Notes: generated by a model from the sequence alone, not told the origin. DNA of 6,750 bases from Candidatus Glassbacteria bacterium RIFCSPLOWO2_12_FULL_58_11 (GCA_001780825.1 MFIX01000169.1:7788-14537); one strand, 5' to 3'. Counted from the first letter of the stretch, positions 1 through 5,448 are shown. Numbers and translations: made by a program.

Positions 1-445
1 CGTAGGTATCGAGCAGGTCGATCAGCGACTGCTTGCTGCGGCGGTCATCCTCGCCGCGATAGAACACATTGACTGTCAGGTCCAGGGTGTCCTTGTTCAG
101 GCGGTCCAGCTGCTGGCGGCTCTGCAGGGCGATCGAGTGGGTCTTGCTCTTGGTCAGGTCCCAGCGGTGGTGGTGGCGCTCTCCGAACAGGCCGGCCAGC
201 GCCAGGATGCCGACAAAGGCCAGGACATAGACCAGCGAGACCGCTCCGTAGCGCGCCGAGCGCCGGCTGAACATCAGGCGGATGCTGGTCCGATTCCAAT
301 AGACGTAAAAGGCCAGCGAGAGCGCTCCAAGCGAATAGGCGGTATTGGTCCAGATGCCGAAACCGGCCGTGATAACCTGCAGGAGATAACCGACTATCAG
401 GAGCAGCACCCCAAGGATGAAAAAGATGATCATTTTCGCGGCCAT
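1..445 (-). CDS. GldG-family ABC transporter auxiliary protein (5' part, runs off window)
   Basis: Open reading frame of 148 codons from ATG at 445 to the window edge with no stop; the C-terminal part lies outside. The protein starts MAAKMIIFFILGVLLLLIVG and shows hydrophobic segments at about residues 5-25, 35-50 and 69-87. These are followed by the sequence RWDLTKSKTHSIA (94-106) and then a Leu-rich stretch leading to a beta strand, LTVNVFYRGEDD (123-134). The pattern 'DLT..K.HS' just after the last N-terminal membrane helix is characteristic of the GldG/ABC_transp_aux family, whose large domain lies in the periplasm. It starts 5 bases after the stop of the permease gene. Its ribosome site GGAGGAG (455-461) lies inside the end of that gene, so the two are translationally linked. 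In many genomes a DUF4340 gene follows this one; that would lie to the left of base 1. In Flavobacterium GldG belongs to the gliding machinery, but homologues are common in non-gliding bacteria, so gliding should not be assumed. An overlapping minus-strand frame at 45-476 is a shadow. Confidence 0.85.
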   Translation of the reverse strand, partial: MAAKMIIFFILGVLLLIVGYLLQVITAGFGIWTNTAYSLGALSLAFYVYWNRTSIRLMFSRRSARYGAVSLVYVLAFVGILALAGLFGERHHHRWDLTKSKTHSIALQSRQQLDRLNKDTLDLTVNVFYRGEDDRRSKQSLIDLLDTY

Positions 446-450
446 CAGAG

Positions 451-1200
451 TCAGCTCCTCCACTTTTTGGATTCAAGGACCCGCAGGGTCATAAACAGCC
501 ACAGGAGCATGAAACTCAGGTAGTAAAGCACGTCCCGCGTATCGATCACGCCCTCGGCGAAATTGTTGAAATGCTCCAGGATAGACAGGTGGCGCAGGAG
601 CTGATTGGTCCCGGTAAACTCGATAATCCAGAAAATCAGCAGCATCCCGAAAGTGCCCACCGCGGCGATAATCTGGTTCTCGGTAAGGGAGGAGATAAAC
701 AGCCCCAGCGAGATAAACGCCGCGCTCATCAGCACCAGGCCCAGGTAGCCGCTGATCAGGGTGCCGGTCTCCGGGCTGGAGTGGAGGTACATGAAAGCCG
801 GGAACAGCAGGGTCAGCGACAGCAGCACCAGAAAGAGGGTCAGCGCCGCCAGGAATTTCCCCAGCAGGATATCCAGGTCGCTTAAGGGAAAGGTGAACAG
901 CAGCTCCATGGTCCCGGACTTGCGCTCCTCGGCAAAGGGTTTCATCGTGATCAGGGGCAGGACAAAGAGCATCACAACGCTCATGTGGCCCAGCAGCGGG
1001 CGGACCACACGGTAAGTGATATTCAGGTTGTAGCCGCCGCCATAAGGGGATTCCTGGTTCATCGAGGCCATGTTGAAATCCCCGATAAAGACCATGAAAA
1101 AGATCGCGGTCAACAGGATAAAGAAGAGCATCACCACATAGGCGACCGGAGAGGTGAAATAGCTCCGCAACTCTCTTGAATAAACCGGCAGGAAATTCAT
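451..1200 (-). CDS. ABC-2 type permease, GldF-like
   Basis: A 249-residue integral membrane protein, the membrane-spanning partner of the ATPase encoded just upstream. Six hydrophobic segments can be read at about residues 19-39, 69-86, 115-138, 149-171, 177-194 and 225-240. Between the second and third is EERKSGTMELL (91-101) followed by FPLSDLDILLGK. This 'EER..GT.E.L...P.s....l.GK' block is a hallmark of ABC-2 permeases and couples to the ATPase. The N-terminus (ELRSYFTSPVAYVV) is also typical, and the length matches GldF-like proteins of about 240-250 residues. The ATG at 1200 is preceded by an AGAGGA ribosome site about six bases away and lies 13 bases after the ATPase stop. The 3' end carries the ribosome site of the next gene. 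Substrate unknown. It acts in the inner membrane, probably as a dimer or with the GldG-like protein. Confidence 0.92.
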   Translation of the reverse strand: MNFLPVYSRELRSYFTSPVAYVVMLFFILLTAIFFMVFIGDFNMASMNQESPYGGGYNLNITYRVVRPLLGHMSVVMLFVLPLITMKPFAEERKSGTMELLFTFPLSDLDILLGKFLAALTLFLVLLSLTLLFPAFMYLHSSPETGTLISGYLGLVLMSAAFISLGLFISSLTENQIIAAVGTFGMLLIFWIIEFTGTNQLLRHLSILEHFNNFAEGVIDTRDVLYYLSFMLLWLFMTLRVLESKKWRS

Positions 1201-1213
1201 CCTTGTTCCTCTT

Positions 1214-2155
1214 TCAGGAGTCCTTGGTGATGGTTTGAATGAAAATATCTTCCAGGCTCAGGCGGATGGGCCGCAGCTCAAGCAGGCCACAGCCGGATGC
1301 GACCACCGCCTCGGCCACCGTGCTGCGGATGTCGCTCTCTTTTTCAGAGGCCAATATCAGATCGGTGGTCCCCGGCTCCTCGGTATTCCCGGCTTCCCGC
1401 ACGCTGACCACGCCGCTGAGCAAGGCCAGTTTCCGCCGCAGGTCCGCGGGGTTGCCCTGGACCCGCACCATCAGGCTGCCGCCTTTAGCGGAGGAGCCGG
1501 TGAGATTAGCCAGGGAGTCCTCGGTCACGATCCGGCCGTCATTGATAATTATCACGCGACGGCAGATCGCGCTGACCTCCTGAAGGATATGGGTACTGAG
1601 AATAATCGTATGCTCGCCGGCGAAAGACTTGATCAGCTCGCGGATCTCGATGATCTGCGCCGGATCGAGTCCGGTGGTCGGCTCATCCATGATCAGCACG
1701 TCCGGCTCGTTGATTATCGCCTGGGCCAGCCCGACCCGCTGCTTGTAGCCTTTGGAGAGGCTGCCGATCAGTCGGTTGGCGACCCCATCGACGGCGCACT
1801 GCAGGCAGACCCGGGAGACCTTGGCCTTGACCTCGCGGCGCGGCACGCGCTTGGCCCGGGCCACGAAAGAGAGGTATTCCGAGACGCTCATGTCGTTGTA
1901 TAGCGAGACGTTTTCCGGCAGATAGCCGATCCGGCGCTTGACCTCGAGCGGCTGCTTATCGACCTGGAAGCCCGCCACTATAGCTTTGCCGGAAGTGGCC
2001 GGCATGAAGCCGTTAAGAATCCGCATCGTGGTGGTCTTGCCCGCGCCGTTCGGCCCCAGGAATCCCACGATCTCGCCCTTATCGACCTTGAACGAGATAT
2101 CTTTGAGAACCTGTACCGCGCCGTAAAACTTGTTCACCGACTGTATCTCAATCAT
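1214..2155 (-). CDS. ABC transporter ATP-binding protein, GldA-like
   Basis: A 313-residue cytoplasmic ATPase that powers the permease encoded next to it. Visible motifs: Walker A GPNGAGKTT (34-42), a Q-loop region reading GYLPEN (77-82) with Glu in place of Gln, signature LSKGYKQRVG (133-142), Walker B VLIMDEPTTGLD (153-164) and the H-loop STHIL (187-191). The 'YLPE' form of the Q-loop is usual in the GldA and other ABC-2 ATPase subfamilies, so it is not a defect. After the nucleotide-binding domain there is about 100 residues of C-terminal extension ending in LEDIFIQTITKDS, as in DrrA/GldA-type exporters. The start is taken as ATG at 2155 (MIEIQSVNKFYG). A TTG ten codons upstream is also open, but the ribosome site GGGAGGAG (2166-2173) falls inside that extension and serves the ATG with 10-12 bases spacing. 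First gene of the three-gene operon. Confidence 0.95.
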   Translation of the reverse strand: MIEIQSVNKFYGAVQVLKDISFKVDKGEIVGFLGPNGAGKTTTMRILNGFMPATSGKAIVAGFQVDKQPLEVKRRIGYLPENVSLYNDMSVSEYLSFVARAKRVPRREVKAKVSRVCLQCAVDGVANRLIGSLSKGYKQRVGLAQAIINEPDVLIMDEPTTGLDPAQIIEIRELIKSFAGEHTIILSTHILQEVSAICRRVIIINDGRIVTEDSLANLTGSSAKGGSLMVRVQGNPADLRRKLALLSGVVSVREAGNTEEPGTTDLILASEKESDIRSTVAEAVVASGCGLLELRPIRLSLEDIFIQTITKDS

Positions 2156-2486
2156 GGAATGGCAGCTCCTCCCTGCGGATGACAATTACCGGCTGGAATG
2201 AATTTGAATGACGGTCGAAAATTACAATATCCGGCCCATATTCAAGGATCGTACCAGACCCGGGAAAAGGGTGAATATAGTCTTAAGACCGGAATTTTTC
2301 AAGAGATAAAAAATCTGAAAAAGGCACAGTAAATTCTTAAGGCGTGCCTGAATCGGGTGGAAAAACTCCAAATGAGGCAAAGCGGCGGGACAAGCAGAAA
2401 TAACCGGCAGAACAGGTCTGGACGAACTTATCTGCTGCCTGGAGAATCCCCGGGTGAAATTAAAGGGCTGCCAGGGCAGGTTATTT
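2156..2486. other. Gene-free stretch between csp and the ABC operon
   Basis: About 330 bases without a credible gene. It holds the ABC operon promoter (2274-2302), the leader and ribosome site of the ATPase gene and the 3' flank of the cold-shock gene. In that flank, just past the csp stop, a weak hairpin CTGC-CCTG-GCAG (minus strand, about 2469-2480) is followed by only a short T-rich run. That is too little to call a terminator with any confidence. Plus-strand frames at 2357-2581 and 2454-2702 run antisense into csp and have no recognisable protein. Confidence 0.6.
2274..2302 (-). promoter_or_regulatory. Predicted sigma70-type promoter of the ABC operon
   Basis: On the minus strand TTGAAA (2302-2297) and TATATT (2279-2274) are separated by exactly 17 bases, each matching the consensus at five of six positions. 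Transcription would begin near 2267 and give a leader of about 110 bases before the ATPase start codon. No second comparable promoter was seen in this gap. Prediction from sequence only. Confidence 0.5.
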
Positions 2487-2693
2487 TTATTCTTCGACTG
2501 CGGTTACATTCGCGGCCTGGGGACCCCTTGGGCCATCCACGACCTCGAACTCGACGAGCTGGTTCTCGGCGAGCGTCTTGAAGCCCTCCATGTTAATGGC
2601 GGTGTAATGTACGAAAATATCCGTGCCCTCTTCCTGCTCGATAAACCCGAAGCCCTTGGCGTCGTTGAACCACTTCACTTTTCCTCTCGGCAT
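2487..2693 (-). CDS. Cold-shock protein, CspA family
   Basis: A 68-residue single cold-shock domain, the normal family length. It starts MPRGKVKWFNDAKGFGFIEQ and contains RNP1 KGFGFI (13-18), RNP2 DIFVHY (25-30) and W8/F9, the aromatic residues that stack on single-stranded RNA or DNA. The 'FVHYTAI' and 'VEFEVVDGPRGPQAANV' stretches are typical. It acts in the cytoplasm as a nucleic-acid chaperone. The ATG at 2693 is preceded by GAGGAG (2703-2708) nine bases away. The frame is open further upstream to 2807, but that part has no family similarity and overlaps leader hairpins, so it is excluded. Monocistronic on present evidence: it has its own strong promoter about 225 bases upstream. Whether it is truly cold-induced cannot be told from sequence; many such proteins are constitutive. 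Confidence 0.97.
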   Translation of the reverse strand: MPRGKVKWFNDAKGFGFIEQEEGTDIFVHYTAINMEGFKTLAENQLVEFEVVDGPRGPQAANVTAVEE

Positions 2694-2918
2694 GATGCTT
2701 AACTCCTCACGCTGAAAATTGAATACTCTCCAGCCGGACCGCGGGCTGGAACTGGCATGAAACCGGTGTACCGGTTGCCCGCAAGGGCGCAATCCGGGGT
2801 ACACCAAACCTAAAGTAATTCACTCTAAAAAAAATACAAGAAAATATTATCGGGCAGGATGAAAATCTTGACATTCCCGGTAAAAACCTTTTTGCGAGGG
2901 CACCTACCAAGACCAACT
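2694..2918 (-). promoter_or_regulatory. Long structured 5' leader of the cold-shock mRNA
   Basis: The predicted transcript leader contains two stable hairpins. The first (2765-2805) has outer arms GGTGTACC/GGTACACC, eight perfect pairs, and inner pairs GG/CC, UU/AA and GCCC/GGGC closing a UUGC loop, with small bulges on one side only. The second (2729-2750) has arms of seven perfect pairs containing CCAGCC/GGCUGG and an eight-base loop; it ends 20 bases before the ribosome site. Known csp leaders control mRNA stability and translation with temperature. The structure is read directly from the sequence; its function here is inferred. No match to the E. coli cold-box sequence was noticed. Confidence 0.45.
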
Positions 2919-2924
2919 GAGAAA

Positions 2925-2954
2925 ATAATACCAGAATATTATCGGCCAAGTCAA
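2925..2954 (-). promoter_or_regulatory. Strong predicted promoter of the cold-shock gene
   Basis: Minus strand: TTGACT (2954-2949) and TATTAT (2930-2925) with an 18-base spacer. A TGG immediately before the -10 gives an extended -10 (TGn). Transcription would start near 2918, leaving a 5' leader of about 225 bases, as is usual for csp genes. A weaker second promoter is possible within the leader (ATGTCA, 17 bases, GATAAT, with the -10 at about 2846-2851). The surroundings are distinctly AT-rich compared with the genes. Confidence 0.6.
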
Positions 2955-3044
2955 CTGTTTCCTTAAAAATCCGGGAATATCTGTTTTTTGATTCACGATC
3001 CTTTCTATCCTGTTTAATTCATAAAAATTCAGTTTGCGTTTCAT

Positions 3045-3071
3045 GTAGGGGCAGGCCCCTGTGCCTGCCCC
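3045..3071 (+). repeat. Hairpin module A (GTAGGGGC family)
   Basis: Starts GTAGGGGC. GGGGCAGGC (3048-3056) pairs perfectly with GCCTGCCCC (3063-3071) around the six-base loop CCCTGT. Fits the 26-base family consensus GTAGGGGC, NNNC, CCNNGT, GNNN, GCCC with the variable triplet AGG/CCT, plus one extra pair at the end. Confidence 0.85.
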
Positions 3072-3080
3072 ATTCCAGTC

Positions 3081-3106
3081 GGGCGGCCACGGGGGGCCGC
3101 CCCTAC
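3081..3106 (-). repeat. Hairpin module B (GTAGGGGC family, inverted)
   Basis: Reads as the reverse complement of the family consensus. GGGCGGCC (3081-3088) pairs with GGCCGCCC (3095-3102) around loop ACGGGG, ending in CCCCTAC. Variable triplet GGC/GCC. All 26 bases are identical to the copy at 4123-4148, while the flanks differ. It faces module A, 9 bases away. Confidence 0.88.
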
Positions 3107-3129
3107 GAGGCGGCAGGATGCCGATACCC

Positions 3130-3149
3130 GTAGAGGCGACGCATGCGTC
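3130..3149 (+). repeat. Palindromic module C (GCATGC core)
   Basis: GTAGAGGC followed by the 12-base perfect palindrome GACGCATGCGTC (3138-3149). It shares the GTAG start with the other modules but has a different, loop-less centre. The 12 bases at 3136-3147 recur in inverted orientation at 4075-4086. Confidence 0.7.
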
Positions 3150-3163
3150 ACCCCCCGCACCCG

Positions 3164-3189
3164 ACGGGGAAACAAGGGTCCGGCCCTAC
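3164..3189 (-). repeat. Degenerate hairpin module E
   Basis: On the minus strand it reads GTAGGGCC, GGAC, CCTTGT, TTCC, so the constant start and the CCNNGT loop sit at the same spacing as in modules A, B and D. The three variable positions (GGA/TCC) still pair. The next base pair of the stem and the closing GCCC arm have decayed. Called from alignment to the other copies; weaker than them. Confidence 0.45.
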
Positions 3190-3221
3190 CGGGATTTGCG
3201 GTATTTCATGATTAAACCGGA

Positions 3222-3346
3222 TTTAGAACCACGGATGACCCAGAGTTAACACGGATTGCGCCGGTCCGCTCCACTCCCTCCCTAAGATTGTGGAAGAGGG
3301 CGGCCGTGAAATCAAATTTTTTACCCGTGTAATCCGTGGTTCTGAA
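3222..3346. repeat. 125-base element with inverted terminal repeats
   Basis: The first 22 bases (3222-3243) and the reverse complement of the last 22 (3325-3346) agree at 18 positions, including a perfect 12-base AGAACCACGGAT (3225-3236 versus 3332-3343). The interior has no coding capacity that I recognise. This resembles a non-autonomous mobile element or dispersed repeat. I could not see a target-site duplication. The CCACGGAT motif is often seen in dispersed repeats of environmental bacteria; that is recollection, not a search. Confidence 0.5.
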
Positions 3347-3408
3347 ACAAGAGGAAGAGGCATTGAAGCAGAATATAAATAATCCTGGCTTGAATTTCGC
3401 TGTGGATA

Positions 3409-3939
3409 TCAGGCGCTGCTTTTGACTGCTTCGAGCTCGGCCCGCAGGACCCGGGCGGGAAAGCGGCGGGCATAGTATTTCTCGTACCTGCGCGGCGAGA
3501 GGTTGAAAACCAGCCGGCCCACTCCGCCCCACAGCCCAGGCCCGAAAATAAGCTCCCGGCCGCGGTAGCGGAAACATACCGCGGTGTACTCCGCCGGCTT
3601 CCGGCCTTCGATAAAATAGTCCAGGCTTGCCCAGGTAAAAAACCGCAGATGGGTCGGGTCGCGGAAAGAGTCCGGGTGGGCGAAATAGGGAACCTCGATC
3701 TGGAACCTGCCCCCGGGAGCCAGGATGCGGTGCACCTCCTCGACCAGCCTTACCAGGCCGGCCACATGCTCCAGCACGTGGCTGGCGACCACCCGGTCCA
3801 CCGAGTTGCCGGCGAAAGGCAGCGGCTGTTCGAGGTCAGCCCGCACATCCGCCAGGCTGCCCGGATAGCGGTCCACCCCGATCTCGCCCTCGGCCTTGCG
3901 CGAGCCGCAGCCCAGATTGACGATCACCGGCTTTGACAT
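3409..3939 (-). CDS. SAM-dependent class I methyltransferase
   Basis: A 176-residue protein of the Methyltransf_11-like fold. Motif I, which binds S-adenosylmethionine, reads VIVNLGCGSRKAEG (5-18). It is followed by an acidic residue in GVDRY (D23) and ADLEQPLPF (34-42), then the strand-4 region SVDRVVASHVLEHV (46-59) and the post-motif block EVHRILAPGGRFQIEVP (68-84). The segment FAHPDSFRDPTHLRFFTWASLDYF is typical of methyltransferases found with glycan or secondary-metabolite genes; substrate unknown. A GTG nine codons upstream is open, but the ATG at 3939 has GGAGGG (3942-3947) directly before it, at an unusually short 2-3 base spacing. It stands alone between two gene-free stretches. A perfect TTGACA lies at 4010-4005, but a matching -10 is poor (GCAAAT/CAAATT region), so its promoter is uncertain. 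Confidence 0.9.
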   Translation of the reverse strand: MSKPVIVNLGCGSRKAEGEIGVDRYPGSLADVRADLEQPLPFAGNSVDRVVASHVLEHVAGLVRLVEEVHRILAPGGRFQIEVPYFAHPDSFRDPTHLRFFTWASLDYFIEGRKPAEYTAVCFRYRGRELIFGPGLWGGVGRLVFNLSPRRYEKYYARRFPARVLRAELEAVKSSA

Positions 3940-4067
3940 AGCCCTCCATCCCGGGAAATTTAACACGAGGCCCGGCGGTAAATTTGCCTTATCTCAGATG
4001 GGGTTGTCAATCTACTAAAAGCGTTTTGAAATATTTCCAATGTGTTTGGTTAATTTCAGGCATACAA

Positions 4068-4089
4068 GGGACGGCGCATGCGTCGCTAC
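4068..4089 (-). repeat. Palindromic module C' (GCATGC core, inverted)
   Basis: Shares CGCATGCGTCGC (4075-4086) with module C in the opposite orientation and ends in CTAC. The palindrome is shorter here: eight perfect bases, CGCATGCG at 4075-4082. Confidence 0.6.
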
Positions 4090-4117
4090 AATACCGTTTG
4101 TTCCTATTTGCACCCGT

Positions 4118-4148
4118 GTAGCGGGCGGCCACGGGGGGCCGCCCCTAC
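4118..4148 (-). repeat. Hairpin module B' (identical copy of B)
   Basis: The 26 bases at 4123-4148 are identical to module B at 3081-3106. Here a GTAG also precedes the left arm (4118-4121), so the stem can extend to twelve pairs (GTAG...CTAC) with one bulged C. This suggests that the full-length unit is GTAG-to-CTAC and that the other copies lack one end. Confidence 0.88.
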
Positions 4149-4178
4149 AACCTTTTTGTTGCCAAATAGTTATCCAGT

Positions 4179-4204
4179 GTAGGGGCGCACCCATGTGTGC
4201 GCCC
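4179..4204 (+). repeat. Hairpin module D (GTAGGGGC family)
   Basis: GTAGGGGC start. GGGCGCAC (4183-4190) pairs perfectly with GTGCGCCC (4197-4204) around loop CCATGT. Variable triplet GCA/TGC. Same 26-base geometry as A and B. Confidence 0.85.
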
Positions 4205-4354
4205 GCATTTCTTGCCAGACCTTTTACTGGTTGCATTACTGGAAATTGGAACCCGCTCCAATGCCTATCTGATTATTTGAGCCCGGAGCAAACTCCGAGG
4301 AATTCTTCGATTATAATTGCCTCGCAAGTGGCGGATTTGTCAATCTTCGAAAGC

Positions 4355-4400
4355 CTCCCGGAGTCAATGGACTGACTGAGAGCCGCCGGGAGCAGCGGCT
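4355..4400 (-). terminator. Possible terminator after the hydrolase gene
   Basis: Two competing stems just past the stop codon. CTCCCGG (4355-4361) pairs with CCGGGAG (4386-4392) and encloses AGTCA/TGACT with a six-base loop. Alternatively AGCCGC (4381-4386) pairs with GCGGCT (4395-4400), which overlaps the stop. The T-run after the longer stem is only GCTTT, so intrinsic termination is uncertain. Confidence 0.3.
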
Positions 4401-5407
4401 CAGCGCGCGAAATAGCTCTTGTAAAGTTTTACCAGCTCGGTCTCGGTCCGCTCAGTCCGCTGGTTACGCGCCTCTGGGCTCATCTCGATATCCATCGCAT
4501 ACCACTCGCGGTACGAGTAATAAGCCCAACCGACCCGCTGCTCCTCCAGGATATCGATCAGGTCCCGGGTCCACTGCGCGGCGCCTATGGCCCAGCGGGC
4601 CACGCCGAACTCCCCGCACCAGATCGGCACGGAATAGCGGTCCCGGAACTGGAAGGCTTTTTCAAACTCCGCGCGGATCTTTTCCTTGTCCCAATATTCT
4701 CCCTGGAGCTGCCCGGGATAGACCCGTCCGCGCCACTGCTGCTCGGTGGCCTTGAGCATGCCCTGATTGCGCTGATGGGTATAGTCCATCGGGCCATAGA
4801 AATGAAAGCTGTAAACCGTGTTCCGGTCGCCGGTAGGCTCCAGGTAATCGAACCCGGCGGGCCAGCCCCAATCCGGCGGCTCGACGATTATGGTGTGCAG
4901 AGTGTCAACGGCCCGGATGGCCGCGGTGAGCTCCCGCGCGAAAGCCGTCCACTGTGTCCGGGCCAGGTTGTCATGCGGCTCGTTCATCAGGTCGTAAGCC
5001 ACTCCGCCGGGGTCGGCGGCGTAACGGGAGGCCAGCTCGCGCCAGTAGCTGATATAGGCCTCTTTGTAGGCCTCGTCGCCGAAAAATTTATCGTTGTCCC
5101 TGAATGCGGCGCTGGGCGAGAACACGGTATAAAGACCGTACTTCAGACAGAGGTCGATGCAATCATAAACCTTCTGCTTGTCCGCCGGGGAAGGATCGTA
5201 AGGGGCCTTATCCGACAGCAGGTCATTGACCAGGATGCGGACCGAGTTGCCCTTCCAGTCCTGGACAAAATGCTCCAGGTCCTCCGCGGTGATTGTCAGG
5301 GTTATATTGGCCCCGCGCAGACGGTGGGCCGGCCAGGCGGCGGGAGAGGCCGCCTGGAGAACGGAAAGAGGTAGTGCGATCAGAATAAGTAGAAAAATTA
5401 CTCTCAT
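4400..5407 (-). CDS. Secreted glycoside hydrolase family 5 (cellulase-like)
   Basis: A 335-residue protein beginning MRVIFLLILIALPLSVLQA, a Sec signal peptide with likely cleavage after residue 19 (LQA|AS). The mature part is a single (beta/alpha)8 domain of the GH5/clan A type. RGANI (31-35) opens the barrel and VRILVN (56-61) is strand 2. LMNEPHDN (140-147) carries the acid/base Glu143, SFHFY (200-204) the conserved His and Tyr, and IWCGEFGV (262-269) the nucleophile Glu266. All key residues are present, so an active retaining beta-glycosidase is expected, either periplasmic or exported. Exact substrate (beta-glucan, mannan or other) cannot be told. The start at 5407 has GGAGG five bases before it; ATGs at 5428 and 5452 are open but would put residues ahead of the signal peptide. 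It follows the DUF5916 gene by 41 bases without a visible terminator, so co-transcription is likely. No carbohydrate-binding module is attached. Confidence 0.93.
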   Translation of the reverse strand: MRVIFLLILIALPLSVLQAASPAAWPAHRLRGANITLTITAEDLEHFVQDWKGNSVRILVNDLLSDKAPYDPSPADKQKVYDCIDLCLKYGLYTVFSPSAAFRDNDKFFGDEAYKEAYISYWRELASRYAADPGGVAYDLMNEPHDNLARTQWTAFARELTAAIRAVDTLHTIIVEPPDWGWPAGFDYLEPTGDRNTVYSFHFYGPMDYTHQRNQGMLKATEQQWRGRVYPGQLQGEYWDKEKIRAEFEKAFQFRDRYSVPIWCGEFGVARWAIGAAQWTRDLIDILEEQRVGWAYYSYREWYAMDIEMSPEARNQRTERTETELVKLYKSYFAR

Positions 5408-5448
5408 GATGACCTCCAGTCCGTACATGATTGCCGGTTGGAACATTA

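Larger units (their letters stand above)
2955..3408. other. Gene-free, repeat-rich stretch upstream of csp
   Basis: No credible gene. From left to right it holds an AT-rich segment (about 2955-3044), the first cluster of hairpin modules (3045-3189) and a 125-base element with inverted ends (3222-3346). The last part is a short plain 3' flank of the methyltransferase gene, with no clear terminator. Reading frames crossing it (plus 3061-3249, minus 3212-3577) are made of repeat sequence or overlap the methyltransferase in another frame. Confidence 0.7.
3940..4399. other. Gene-free stretch between GH5 and methyltransferase
   Basis: 460 bases with no credible gene. It contains the second cluster of palindromic modules (4068-4204), a possible terminator region for the hydrolase operon (4355-4400) and a small hairpin CGGAG-CAAA-CTCCG at 4284-4297. 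The frames at plus 4040-4375 and minus 4015-4236 consist largely of repeat modules and resemble no protein family I know. Confidence 0.65.

Noticed and set aside
1235..1903. 222-codon plus-strand open frame
   Set aside because: Exactly antisense to the ABC ATPase with all its motifs; no recognisable domain. A consequence of GC-rich codon bias.
2156..2185. Upstream TTG start for the ATPase
   Set aside because: It would place the strong GGGAGGAG ribosome site inside the coding region; family members begin at the MIEI segment.
2868..2900. Perfect TTGACA on the plus strand near 2869
   Set aside because: No acceptable -10 at 16-18 bases and no plus-strand gene downstream; it lies in the csp leader.
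3045..3189. Possible CRISPR array or attachment site from the clustered palindromes
   Set aside because: Units are in mixed orientation, differ in sequence and are unevenly spaced, with no regular spacers, cas genes, integrase or tRNA end.
3212..3577. 121-codon minus-strand open frame
   Set aside because: Overlaps the end of the methyltransferase in another frame and continues through the inverted-end element; no protein-like pattern.
4040..4375. 111-codon plus-strand open frame
   Set aside because: Built from repeat modules C', B' and D; apparent GGHGGPP peptide is a by-product of the DNA repeat.
4775..5374. 199-codon plus-strand open frame
   Set aside because: Antisense to the GH5 catalytic domain, low-complexity Gly/Arg/Val composition, no family resemblance.
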